This document shows, one piece after another, positions 37,161 to 48,371 of a DNA stretch of 64,000 nt (positions are counted from its first letter, which is position 1; every line of letters starts with the position of its first letter). Where the stretch lies: positions 16,407,267 to 16,471,266 of the forward strand of contig OZ059898.1 of the NCBI GenBank assembly GCA_964057225.1. Reading direction: 5' to 3'. This DNA is from Auanema rhodensis (lineage: Eukaryota; Nematoda; Chromadorea; Rhabditida; Rhabditidae). Made by a program: the position numbers and the translations under genes. The notes beneath the pieces are model-generated. The model worked only from the letters and a program-made list of their open reading frames with translations, ran no database searches and had not been told where the DNA came from.

Positions 37161-37652
37161 TTAAAATTGTTTTTTGCGGAGTTTTGACCATAATCCTTGA
37201 TTTTTGTTAGATCTGGTTTCTTCAACAGAGTTTGCATCGAAATTGTCATATTTTTGTATATCTGAATTGAATTATGTAAGCAACGGATTTTGTCTTACCT
37301 TTAACATGTGTAGCCAGGTAACGCAAATTATTAAGAAAAATTCGGAAAACTTCAGGATCACGATCCAAGAAAAACTAAATACAATAGCTACGATTGTTAT
37401 AAAATCTGTCTTACTGCTCCTTCATTATCACGGAGAGGCAATTGTTTTCCCTCAGCTTTGTCATCGAGTAGAACAGAGAAAGAATCAAATATCTCATTTG
37501 ATCTGTCGATGAGCAATGTTCGAAGTGTCGTGGCGAATCTATACGATAAAATATGCTCAAAATAAAACAATAGCTTTTAACTTGACTCCTCCAACATTAA
37601 GGTGAATTATATCATTTAGTTTATAAGTGGTTTTCATATTCGTATCCTCCAT
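37161..37652 (-). CDS. Short BTB/T1 (KCTD-like) domain protein
   Basis: Four exons (37582-37652, 37415-37538, 37299-37374, 37161-37261) join in phase to give 123 residues. The N-terminal half is a BTB/T1 fold. It opens with IIHLNVGGVKFATTLRTLL, continues with LPLRDNEGAFFLDRDPEVFR and ends FLNNLRYLA. These are the hallmarks of KCTD and Kv tetramerisation domains (LNVGG, DRD, FxxxLNxLR). The remaining 40 residues are a polar, basic tail ending SKLRKKQF with no second domain. KCTD proteins form oligomers and often adapt substrates to CUL3 ligases. This one is much shorter than most KCTDs, so it may work as a stand-alone oligomeriser. It is convergent with UBR5, with 237 bp between the stops. The open frame on the plus strand over these exons is a shadow. 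Confidence 0.85.
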
Positions 37653-37981
37653 GAAGTTTAATGATATGCGCGTACAATCAACTAGACAAAAACAGTTGAA
37701 GAAAAAAAGATAAAGCTTAATGTAAAATATTTATTACAACATAAATATTCGATTTTGGTATAGAATATAGTAATTCAAATGATATAAGAAGCCAATTCCA
37801 AAGTATAAATTCTCTACTGAATCTGTACTTGAGATCGTGACACTTTTAAATTATAAGTGGAGTTTACATTGTGACTCACCTTGAGGCCAAAATGTTTTTT
37901 CCAGCTAATTGTTCATTCAAAATATTTAAAATTTTTGATTGTAAAAGTTTATTTCGATGAAAACAACAATTAAATACATTT

Positions 37982-38876
37982 TTATACCCTCTCTGGGCAT
38001 GGACAATAACCAGCATCTGGTCCTGGCTTGCCGTCAGGTCCTTTAGATCCATTAAGGCCTGGCTCTCCTCTCTTTCCTGGTTGTCCTGGATGGCCTGGAT
38101 AACCTGGGCGTCCCTGCTCTCCGTCCAGTCCGTTTTCTCCATCTTTTCCTGGCTCTCCAACTGGTCCCCTCTCTCCAGATGGTCCTTGACGTCCTGGGAG
38201 TCCGTCTTTGTATTGAACACCAACTTCTCCAGCAGCTCCTTTTGGCCCTTCACGTCCTGGATTTCCGGCTGGTCCTTCGTCTCCAACCTCACCGGGTTCT
38301 CCTCGTGAACCAAGATTTCCTGGGGGTCCCTTGTTTCCTGGATGACCGATTCCTCCGACTGGTCCTGCTGGTCCTGGAAGTCCACGTGGGCCAGGTGGTC
38401 CTGCTGGACATTTGATACAAGCTCCATTAAATTCATGATCAACAAGGACAGCATTTCCAGAAAGTCCTGGTGCACCATCTTCTCCGTCTGGTCCTGGTGA
38501 TCCATTTTTACCAGGAGCACCTTGTGGTCCTGCAGGACCAGCTGGACAGCCACGAGCTCTAGCCTCACAGTTGCATTGATCAGAATTTCTCTTGTTACGG
38601 CCAACCAAAGCATTGAAAGAGCTTGCCACCTTCTTTGGTTCGGATAGTGGGTTCGCACGAACTTCCATTATATTAATCCAGGTTTCTTCAGTGACGACCT
38701 GAATTTAAAAAATGCAATACATTTATTGAACAAGAGTTTACCTTAAATTCTTCCATTCCTACAGTGATACCATTCTGCAATTCATTAATATCAGTAATAA
38801 TAATTCCAACGGTAAACAGGGCGGTAAAAGTAGCAACAAGTGCTAATCCAGAAGACGCACCAACAACCAATGACAT
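37982..38876 (-). CDS. Nematode cuticle collagen
   Basis: Two coding exons (38742-38876 and 37982-38698) encode 283 residues. The N-terminus has a hydrophobic segment (LALVATFTALFTVGIIITDI) that serves as signal or anchor, then the non-collagenous region with FKVVTEETWINIM typical of nematode collagens. A furin/BLI-4-like site RNKR precedes the first cysteines (CNCEAR). The Gly-X-Y region is in two main blocks separated by a 15-residue break (GNAVLVDHEFNGACIKC), then a longer tract with one break (GVQYKDG). It ends GPDAGYCPCPERV. The cysteine clusters (CNC and C, CIKC, CPC) would make interchain disulfides. The product is secreted by the hypodermis and crosslinked in the cuticle. At least two 5' UTR exons may lie upstream (38924-38970 and an exon ending at 39180). 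Confidence 0.95.
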
Positions 38877-38923
38877 CTAGATGAACAGCATTGAAATAAA
38901 TAAATATAATTTGAAAAACTCAC

Positions 38924-39240
38924 GTTGATTATGCGGCTAAGGCTGAAGCTGTTCAGAATAGATTTCTCGCCTTATATAGGAACATTATTAGAGGATCGTA
39001 ATTAAAAAAATCAAATCCGGTCTATATTGATAAAGCAAATGGAATGAAAACTCGATTACAAACAGCAATTTGTTAAAAAACACTTGTATCTTCCTTAGAT
39101 AGCTGAGAGCGATATGCATATAAAAACATAGACCTGATTTTTCAAGCTTCAATATTGTTTTGGAATTCGACAGACTTACCTGCATATCCTTAAATGCCAG
39201 TTCATGAGTTCATATTTCGCTGAGAGAACACAGTAAATGT
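38924..39240 (-). other. Candidate 5' UTR exons of the collagen gene
   Basis: A 47-nt segment at 38924-38970 is bounded by good AG and GT signals, and the intron after it ends exactly at the collagen ATG. A further donor (CAG|GTAAGT) sits at 39179 with a 207-nt intron. None of these segments gives a longer open frame, so they are probably untranslated. Confidence 0.4.
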
Positions 39241-39497
39241 TAAAGATTCATAAATAAAATGTTACTACAGTCACAACATAGTTACAGCATTATATATAAA
39301 CATTCGATGCTATGGATTAATTTGCTTTCATTTTGATAATATCTTTCAAATCATATACAAATCGATTCAAATGTATTGAATAGAACAGCTTGTAATTTAT
39401 TTGAACAATTATTTGTAAACTGATTCTCATGTAATAATGTGTTAATCCTGTTAATGTCTGTTCTATTACTAACTGTTAATCAATTGTTTATATCCGA

Positions 39498-39786
39498 TAA
39501 AGTGTTGACGCACCTTTTTGCCCAAAAGCGATTTTCTGCATTTTTCAGCCATTTTCATGCTTTCGCAAAGCAAAAATATGTCTTAGCTAACGGAAAACTC
39601 GTCCTTTTTGAAAATCCTCAATTTTGAACTCTTTTCACAGGTCTGGGAAAACTGGGCAAAAATCTGCGTCAGGGTATTTCTCACAATTCCACAATTTTTG
39701 ATATTTCAATCTTTTCAATATTTTTGAAGTTATTAAATGATCACACTTAGTCTCCAAAAAGACCTGAAATCTCTGAACAATATTGA
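39498..39786 (+). repeat. Left inverted arm of the transposon
   Basis: Begins TAAAGTGTTGACGCACC and ends CTCTGAACAATATTGA. Its reverse complement occurs at 40930-41218. Confidence 0.95.
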
Positions 39787-40929
39787 CCTTCTGAGTAGTA
39801 TCTTTATCACAATTATAAATATGTCTCGCCTGCACTTATGGTTCGAGTGCGGGCCACAGGTCCGAGTACGTTCTGCTTTTTTTAAATTGTCTGCTCGGTA
39901 ATAACTTTTGCTCATTAGATAACGTACAAATAATTTACAAAGCTCTATGTTTAAAAGAACAAATTTAGGACATAAATTCCCTCGTGCCGACTTCGAATTC
40001 GGTGGCCCGAAGGCTATGTCGTCTAAGTGTTGACAAGGCCAAATGTCAGTTGGCAACGGAAACTGCGAACGATATTCTCGAAGAATTGACGAACTAGAGG
40101 TATCCTCAAAACCCCCCGGAATCATCCAAGCGCCTCACTTGTGGGCATCTATTGTTCCTCTGCCTAGACACGTAAGTTCATTTGTTTCTCTAGTTAGAGA
40201 TGACGAAGTGATCGCTTCCGCAGGAGAGAAGGTGCTGCTGCTTTCTAGCGCAGTCTTGTTGATCTTAGTAGTAGTAGTAGCGTTACCTAAGCGAGTGCTG
40301 ATATACTCTGAAATTATGAATTTATATACGTATACAACAAACAGTATAAGAAGATTTGAGAGGGAATATGAACAATTTTATAATAGTTGCCTCTAATATA
40401 AGAATATAATATGTGTGGTTATTACGAAACAGCCACCAGATTGAATTAAAAAAGCGAAGAGTTCTTTCACACAAACCGATCCAATTCTAGAGGGAAAGTG
40501 AATGTCTCCTCTTGACACTCTGTTCACAGGTACATAGAGAGACGACAAGAATATTTCTAATTATCATTATTTTATTTTAAAAATGATTCATTTGTTTATT
40601 CTAATGATAAGCATTGCTCATGAAAATAATGAGATTGAAACTAATATTCATTAAAAATTAAACCAAAGAGAATGCAACTTTTTGAAAATCACAAGTTTCA
40701 AGCATTTTCAAAACTAGAAGACAGTATTAACCACAATTATGCGTACCAAACTCTTGTATTTGAAATGTGGAACATTCAATTATATTATCTTCTTCACCCT
40801 TATTTTTGATATAATTTATAATTTCTCCAGGTAGATCTAACCCAAAAGAATCGAAGAAATAACTTTTTTCATGTTTCTTTTTCACCTCGGAAGTCTTTAA
40901 TTTTCAACTTTTTCACGAGCTCTTCGAGC

Positions 40930-41218
40930 TCAATATTGTTCAGAGATTTCAGGTCTTTTTGGAGACTAAGTGTGATCATTTAATAACTTCAAAAATATTG
41001 AAAAGATTGAAATATCAAAAATTGTGGAATTGTGGGAAATACCCTGACGCAGATTTTTGCCCAGTTTTCCCAGACCTGTGAAAAGAGTTCAAAATTGAGG
41101 ATTTTCAAAAAGGACGAGTTTTCCGTTAGCTAAGACATATTTTTGCTTTGCGAAAGCATGAAAATGGCTGAAAAATGCAGAAAATCGCTTTTGGGCAAAA
41201 AGGTGCGTCAACACTTTA
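40930..41218 (-). repeat. Right inverted arm of the transposon
   Basis: Reverse complement of 39498-39786 with a single visible mismatch (TTTCTCAC versus TTTCCCAC, read in the left-arm orientation). Confidence 0.95.
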
Positions 41219-42193
41219 TATAATACTTTTCTAGATATATTAGTGATTACTTAGATCAAATCTTGGTTTGAAATAAGAATCAACTTCAAGGCCCCAAAAT
41301 AAAACTTTAATGATACTGAAAATTCTATTGCTGAATGAATCAATAATTATTATTTCATATTAGTTTGATGATTTAGTTCCGATTGATTCATGCACTTAAC
41401 CACGTGACTAGGCATAAAGTGTATGTTGCTACAATTCTTCATTGTTTTTTGTTCTGCGTGATAACCTTTCATGTTTTTTATATATCAGATAAGTTCAAAT
41501 TTCTATGTACGTGCTCTATTTCCCCTATTTCATATTTTATATCTCAAATATCTCCGCCTCAAGATGGTCAACAATCAAAGTCTTTTTCAACTTATAGCTT
41601 CTTTGGTCATCACTTGACGCAGCAGCATAGCAAAGAACATTTTTCTATACATTTGACAAGATTTACGTGAAGACTTTTGTGGCCTTCTATTATTTTTTCA
41701 ACTCAGAACATGCTGACAGGAAATATTCAATTGCAACATTTTCCCGTTCATTTTCAGGGTATAACAACAATTACATTTGACACTTTGGAGCTACCAACGT
41801 TTCGGTTTCAAGCAAATAAATGCACTCTACAAATCTTTTATAGAATATCACAAAGATTTCCATTTCGAAACCGTCCAATAAAATCCCTCTTAGTTCTCCC
41901 TGTCCCGACTTGCTCGTCCATTTTTGGACAATCGCCTATTGTGAAGATTCGTCTTCTGTTAGCACACTTCTTCCCACCATTAGGTCATGTCTATATAAAC
42001 ATCAGTAAATGCATTTGGTCTTCACATCTCGTCTATACAAAGACTACGTCTACTGACAGTTCGTCACTTTAACTTAGTCTCTGTGAAATAACATTATGTT
42101 TCCGCTACCATTCTTTTAAACATATTTTCCCACTAATTTCAGACCTACCTATTTAAATCTAAATAAATCAAAAATAAAGTCAGATCAGATAAG
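41219..42193 (+). other. Upstream region of the saposin-like gene
   Basis: No supported gene. A 131-codon open frame (41677-42072) has no recognisable domain and may be chance. A TATA-like box (CTATATAAAC) lies at about 41992-42001, about 200 bp before the saposin-like start codon. Confidence 0.45.
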
Positions 42194-42775
42194 ATGCGTT
42201 TCATGGTTTTTGCCTTGTTAGCCTTATCAGTTGGTTCGTATGCCAGACCACCTTCAGTTAGAGAAGTATTTTTCAATGCTTTTGACCACAATACAACTTC
42301 AACAGAATCCCCACCCGGTGTTCCTGATATGTTTGAAACTAAAGTGACTTCTGAATCCTAGGCAATTATTATCAATAAATTCATAGATAAACGAAGTAGC
42401 TGGACTTAGCTGTGATGTGTGTTTAAATGCAGTATATGGCCTTAACTATAACGTAATCAAACTTAAGGTAAGCATTCCTGATTTGAATAAGTGCAAAATT
42501 AGTTTTATTAGAATACTGCTGAAGAAATGATCAAGCTAGATTGCGAAGCCCTCTTCCATGGACAATCAGAAGATATCGCTCAATGCATCAGAATCATGGT
42601 TGAAAAGATTGAACATTATTATGACAAGGTAAAATACTTTTTGAGAGTTGTTTGTAGTATTATATTTAAGGTCGAGTCTATGATTGAAACGCGCAAATTA
42701 TGCGTCAAATTGAAAATGTGTGCTGAAGAAGATGCAGCGTCTGTTCAAAGCAAATCAAATTTCATTACTTTTTAA
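42194..42775 (+). CDS. Secreted saposin-like (SapB) protein
   Basis: Four exons (42194-42343, 42387-42467, 42512-42628, 42671-42775) encode 150 residues. A clear signal peptide (MRFMVFALLALSVGSYA) is followed by a Ser/Thr/Pro-containing spacer and one SapB domain. The six cysteines are in CDVC, KLDCEA, AQCIR, RKLCVK and KMC, the order expected for the three disulfides of this fold. Nematode saposin-like proteins (SPP or caenopore family) bind lipid membranes. Some are antimicrobial effectors in the gut and others take part in lipid handling. Substrate cannot be told from sequence. The domain ends close to the C-terminus. A polyadenylation signal AATAAA follows at about 42838. A second, divergent gene of this type is at 62517-63187. 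Confidence 0.88.
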
Positions 42776-43099
42776 TCAAATTATTTTGTACTAAGATATT
42801 ATTTATGATTTTCTTGATTTTTCTAACTGTTACGCTCAATAAATTAATTTTAAAAAATTGTGAAAGGTTTCCAACAATTAGAAGTAATTTGAAATACATG
42901 AAATTTACTATGGATAAGTTTATACTTCTCCATAGAATGGTACTCACGAGAAAGGCGCCAGTATTACTCGTTGTCTAGAGAGCCATGGTTTTCAAAATAT
43001 TTTAATGAAATTTCTTTGAAGTTCGAGTTCCTGTTTTCAATTGTTATAAAGATATGTTACATCGGATAATGAATACTAGCATTTTCTTTAGAATCTATT

Positions 43100-44046
43100 A
43101 TGGGTAGACGATCGCCTGATTACAGAGACAGAAGTCCGGGAAGGTAAACGTATTTTATTACACAAGTGTTAGTAGTAATCGAGAATATTCTAATATACTG
43201 AAAGTGATAATTGATATATGGAAATTTTTAAATACAATATTGGATTATTAATATTTATTTTATTTTATTTTCTTCCTTGTTCGCTTTTTCTAATTTAGTT
43301 TTTAAGAAGACGTCACGGACACGATTACTACAAGGATGAAAGGACAAAGTTTTTTTTTTTCTAGTAGCGTTGACATTTTTGTTCTTTAGAGAGTATGGTC
43401 GTCAAGAGTCGCACAAGGTATTGAGCTAATATTTCTATTCCAAATCTAGGAATTACTAGGTGGAAGATCTGAAAAAACACATGAGAGAACAGCTAAATTC
43501 AATAACGCCTAGTTCAAGTCGTAACATAACTAACAATCACGGTTTTTCATTTTGGCAATTCTTATATGGCAATTATATTTTAGAACTCGAGGAGGATTTA
43601 ACTCCTGCACAAAGGCAAGTGCGAATGCGTCAAATGGAGTTGATCGAAGATGGCGCATTCAAACAACAAAAATTTAACTCTACATTTGGTAGTAAGAATA
43701 GCAAAAAAGTATTATTGTAATTTTATTTTCTTTATAATGTCTCTATTCAGAAATATCAAATGAGTCGTAGTGAGAAGTTAACAGCTTTCGAAGATAAACG
43801 CGATCAATTGTTGTTTGGGCCTACCACCAAGCCGCAAGAGGGCACTAAAATGGAAAAAGTTGAACAAATAACAGTGCCTACTTTAACGTGTTTACCTAAA
43901 GAAGCTTCGATATTAGTGCACCCAAATGTAATTGCAGTTCTCGTCTTTTGTTTCATCTATAGTTTCAGTTTTTGACCGATGTGGAAATCAAACAGAAGGA
44001 TTGGAAAGAACTATGGGAGAACCAACGTCGAACTCTAGGATTTTAA
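43100..44046 (+). CDS. Arg-rich protein of unknown function, six exons
   Basis: Exons 43100-43143, 43307-43348, 43390-43417, 43460-43708, 43751-43927 and 43963-44046 join in phase to give 207 residues. The N-terminus is rich in Arg, Asp and Ser (MGRRSPDYRDRSPGRRRHGH), like proteins found around the spliceosome. The middle has a helical stretch (LTPAQRQVRMRQMELIEDGA), and the C-terminus ends DWKELWENQRRTLGF. The compact structure and lack of signal peptide suggest a nuclear or cytoplasmic housekeeping protein. I do not recognise the family. The gene converges on the septin gene (250 bp between stops). Confidence 0.75.
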
Positions 44047-44296
44047 CTACTATTTCTATACTTATGTAACTTATTTAACTATGCTGTATTTTGTATAACT
44101 ATCAACCAATCTTCAATGAATTGTTATGCATATTTATAAAACGTCATGGAAAATTATAATAAGAGAACAAAAAATAAATGTACTAGAATCAGCCGAATCA
44201 GCTTTCGACATGACGCGCGATGAAGTAAGCAAGGGTTAAAAAGATTAGAAAAGTTAATACTTTACAATTCATGATTAGGTGAGTGGGAATGAGCAA

Positions 44297-46288
44297 TTAC
44301 TTCTTGAACTTTTTTGCTGCTTTTGCTAAAAGTCTAGCTTTTTCATCATTTAGATTTCGGATCTCAGTTTCCAGATGTTGTAATTCATACTTACAGTGAT
44401 CCTCTATTTCACGTGTTCTTACGTTTAACTGAAATAGTTTTAAGATAATATTATTCTGGCATTTAATGAAACAAACCGCTTCCTCCTTTTGCCTTAATTC
44501 TGCTTCCTTTGTATCCAACTTCTTTTGATATTCATCACGAAGTTTTTGTTCCCTTTTAGCGATATCATCATTGTATTCTTTCTGTTTCTAAAATAAAATT
44601 GCTACATGATACTTGTATAGAAAATTTACTGCTGTAAAAGCTTCTATTATCTTAGGCCCAGAGTCCGCATCACCCATTCGCATAGATCGCAACCTGTCCC
44701 TTCGATAATTTTCGTACAAAATCTTTAAAATTTTAAAATAGTATAATATTACAAAAATATAAAATACATTATGTGTACGCTCCCGCATAGCATCAACGTT
44801 CGTTCTAAGCAAAGCTTCCCTCAGCTTTACAAAGTCACAATGTTGCTCATTCTCAACTAAAAATCAAGTGTATTATAAGAATATAAGAAGGAATTACCTT
44901 CAACAATTCCCCATGGATATTTTCTTGCACGTACCATTAGCCCATTCTCCTTCTTTATAAAATCTCCACTACCCACAACAGCAAAAGGTAGAGCTGTGTT
45001 CATTAATGTATTAACTTGACTTACCTATAAAAATGTAATAAAAAAATATATTATAGATTTAAACTAACTGTTTCGTCGTCTGTCGGAAACTGATAGATTT
45101 CAATTTTATGATTTCGGAGCTCACTCATGATCTATCAGACATATATATATATTTCCAATCATTTTTCTATACAAACCTTCTGTTTGAAACGCATCAATTC
45201 ATCCTTGCAAGTAGTATCTGATTTAGCTATTACAGGGATTACATTGACTCGCTTAGCGAGCTCACGAAGAGTCACCAAGTCTAGAGCTTTTAAGCTGCAA
45301 ACAAATAGGGTTAAAATGAAAATATTAACAAATCTAAAGAATTTATCTAACACATTCAACAGCACCATTGTGCTAGATGAAAAAAATGGGTTGAGGCCAA
45401 AGGTAGTAGGCGTATACGGAGATGAACTCTCGATAAAGATCATGAGAAGTTAAGGAATGTCGAGGAATAAAGATATAACATCTACGCCCGCATATAAATA
45501 CAGAAATGCAACCAAGACTTACCCATGTCCCGTAGGGGAAATAAAATAGAGGCAAGCATGAATACGAGAATCATCGAAGAATCTGAACAAGTTACGGCGA
45601 ACCTATCAATAAGAATTTGTTCAATAACGTATCAGTTTGTAAACAAACTTTTAACTCTTCCTGAAGATATTTTTCAAATTGCAATTCTAAATAGTCAACA
45701 ATGACCTTAGCGCTGTAAAAAAATAATTTAGGGCAATTATAAGGAATATACCTCTTTTCTTTATCCAATTGGTCTCCGAAGCCAGCAGTCTCAACAAGTC
45801 TCAATTTGACTCTTATGCCCCCTTCCGAAACATCTGAATAAGAAAAATATATAATAATAATTTTTCATATTGAGCATCATACCATAAGTCTTGGTTCGTA
45901 ATTCAACTGTTTTGAGTTCGTGGTTGCAAGGCTCAAAATCTAATTTCATATTGAAAAGAGACTCAATCAATGTAGTTTTCCCCATGCCAGTCTCTCCCAC
46001 ACACATCAAATTAAATTGGAAACTTAAGAAAAACAGAATATGCGAGAAATCTGGAGTCAAATTACCCAGCTTCAACAGACTTTTTCACTAGTTGATGAGG
46101 AAGTGAATCAAAACCAACATGCCCATTTAATTCAAGAGTTCTACCTAGTTTTTCTTCCTTTTTATTCGGAATTGGCGACCGCAAACCAGCAGGAACTGGA
46201 GGAGGGGCCTACAACAGTATGATATTTACTCGCGCAAACTGAATGGTTTATTTACAGTATGAGGCTTTCTTGTTTCTACTTCTGTCAT
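44297..46288 (-). CDS. unc-61: Septin of the SEPT6 group (UNC-61-like GTPase)
   Basis: About thirteen exons on the minus strand encode roughly 410 residues. After a Pro-rich N-terminus comes the septin polybasic-proximal motif [13 protein letters not shown]. Then follow the P-loop [10 protein letters not shown] (Thr in place of the usual Ser), the G3 motif [22 protein letters not shown], the G4 motif AKSD, the septin unique element ([20 protein letters not shown]) and a C-terminal coiled coil of about 90 residues ending [11 protein letters not shown]. The closest pattern is human SEPT6, whose Caenorhabditis counterpart is UNC-61. These proteins assemble into filaments with a partner septin during cytokinesis. 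Most introns are 40-50 nt, but one of about 240 nt separates the G3 and G4 exons. Exon borders in the first part were set by phase. Confidence 0.93.
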
Positions 46289-48371
46289 TTTAAAGTTAAT
46301 TTCTTCCTGAGTAACTGAAAAAAATTTAGTAATTACTTCAAATTACAAAACATATATCTATAATTTATTAAAAAACTATAATTAAAATACTAACTCTTGT
46401 AGTCAAGATATATGGTTTGAAATAAATATATTGGCGCCTGAATTATAATTGGAGCGCGTATACACTAATATACCAAATGTATGGCATATATTTTAAATGT
46501 ATTGTGACAGCTTCATTCCGATGTTAAAATAGTGTTTTCTTTATCGATAATACTCTACAAATAAGATATGACAACCATTTTTCAACATATTAAGAATTAT
46601 TCCAGTTTAATATTTAAATTAAAATTTAAAACTTTTATGCATTCTGTGGCTTGAAGTTACGGTAGTAATGTCCATTGCTTTCAAATATTTTCGTGCTGAC
46701 AACATCGTATGCTCTGAGTTAAAAGTTGTGTTTCTTTGGTTAACAAATATAATTTTGAACAGATATTTAATCGCTTCAAATCAAGTTTTAATTATTCCTT
46801 TCGAATATGTTCCTGAGGCGGAAGCGCTGTTCAGTTGCGTTTTTAAATCATTAATAAATTTTTTGTAATTATGCATAGATATTCATACACATAATCATAT
46901 ATTTTTTTGGAGTTCAACGACAGTCTCTCAAACAGATTCTATAGTTTCAACGTATTATCAAAATAATGTTTTTGTTACATATAGCGTTACATAAAGCAAG
47001 GATAACGTAAATTTAAGCATTAAATTTTTTTTGTTGTCTAAATATGATTTTGAACAGATTATTCATGACAATTAATGATATTATCAGTTAATCTTAAAAC
47101 ATAAATTTGAACTCTAACTTCCTTAACAAATCAAACATGTTAAGGTGTAATATTTAAAAAACAGTTGGAAAAGAATGAATGGGAATGAATATGTTTGTTG
47201 GAATTTTCATTATAGTTGTTAATATTGTACACATACAACCTATTGTATATACTCTCTGATATTTATGAAACAGATGTGGTTCCGAAGAGACGGACAATTT
47301 GATAACCGGACCAGGATCTCAACCCAGCCCTAATACGTTTTCATGCGAATCAGAAATATGCATGTATGTATATGACTATAAATACGATTGTGCTCTCCGT
47401 TTATTCTATTCAAACGGTAAATCTTTAGCTAATTATGTGCCAGTTTTATGTTGCAAACTGCAAACAATTAGAAACCTATTGAAGAATTTCTAGCATTATG
47501 TCCCACGCAAGTTCGCAATCAAAAGAACGACTTAATACGTTATGCATTATATATGGAAATAATTAATAAAATGACACGATGTAAAGGATGTAATGATAGA
47601 TCTCTTTCAAGATATCAAATACAATTCTGATTTGCCTTCATTAAGTATATTGAAGTTGTTAAGTGATGTAGAATGCAACAAGAGCGAGAAAGGTGTCACA
47701 TAATCCATGAATAGAAGAATGATCATGTATGATATATATTTATATATATATGTATATATAAATTAGGAAATATAATTGTACATTTTTTGATATTTGATAT
47801 TTTCTGATATTGAAGAATATTATTCATATAGGATATGTATACGAAATGATGATATAAGAATCTTGTTAAATGACATCTTAGATGAAAAATGATCATGCCG
47901 ATCCCTAATATAGAATAATATATCCTTCATGTATTTATTACTTAATGCTTTAATGAGTAAGATAAGTCAAGCTAAGTAACGAATCAAACAAGCTTATTAT
48001 ATAGAATAAATAGATTGTATACCCTAATCATCTTGCTTCTCATAATTATTATATGAAAAGTCTTTCTTAAACTTACAACAGTACATGGCAATTAAGAAAG
48101 AATTAGGAACTTCATACGGTTAGTGCTATATCTGATTCCACTGCTAACTAAACTAACCATAATCCCGCTAACAAGATGGAATATATATACTCAGATTAAT
48201 ATGACCTCCAATCTAGTTAATCATAGAATAGAATGAACTAATAATCATAATCCCCTGATTAGTGTTCATTCATTTTTTTATTCATCAAACATGATACATA
48301 CATGAATTGACAGACGGTTATATACAGCCCCAATATTTTATTATTCAACTGTTATCATCATCTTCTTTATT
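46289..48371. other. AT-rich intergenic region
   Basis: No well-supported gene. A weak candidate for a small secreted peptide (47190-47340, plus) is described in the findings. Short TA runs occur near 47730-47760. Confidence 0.5.

Larger units (their letters stand above)
39498..41218. mobile_element. DNA transposon with long terminal inverted repeats, flanked by TA
   Basis: About 1.7 kb bounded by two inverted arms of 289 bp that differ at one base by eye. Each outer end starts AAGTGTTGACGCACC next to a TA dinucleotide, as expected for a Tc1/mariner-like element with TA target duplication. The 1.1-kb interior has two overlapping ORFs (39733-40125 minus, 40043-40396 plus) that do not show DDE transposase motifs, so the copy looks non-autonomous. 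Near identity of the arms suggests recent insertion or ongoing homogenisation. Confidence 0.85.

Noticed and set aside
37204-37512. 102-codon plus-strand ORF
   Set aside because: It lies over the exons of the BTB/T1 gene on the other strand, which has a clear domain and consistent splice phases.
37876-38658. 260-codon minus-strand ORF rich in Gln, Asp, Glu and Leu, and two plus-strand ORFs over the same bases
   Set aside because: They are frame and strand shadows of the Gly-X-Y collagen repeat. The true frame has the collagen signature and a conserved N-terminus.
39838-39880. tRNA-like B box (GGTTCGAGTGC)
   Set aside because: No matching A box or foldable acceptor and anticodon arms could be laid out around it.
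39733-40396. Transposase in the interior of the inverted-arm element
   Set aside because: The two ORFs were read for a DDE-type core or helix-turn-helix pattern and none was seen.
41677-42072. 131-codon ORF before the saposin-like gene
   Set aside because: No signal peptide, domain or splice partner. It lies where the promoter of the next gene is expected.
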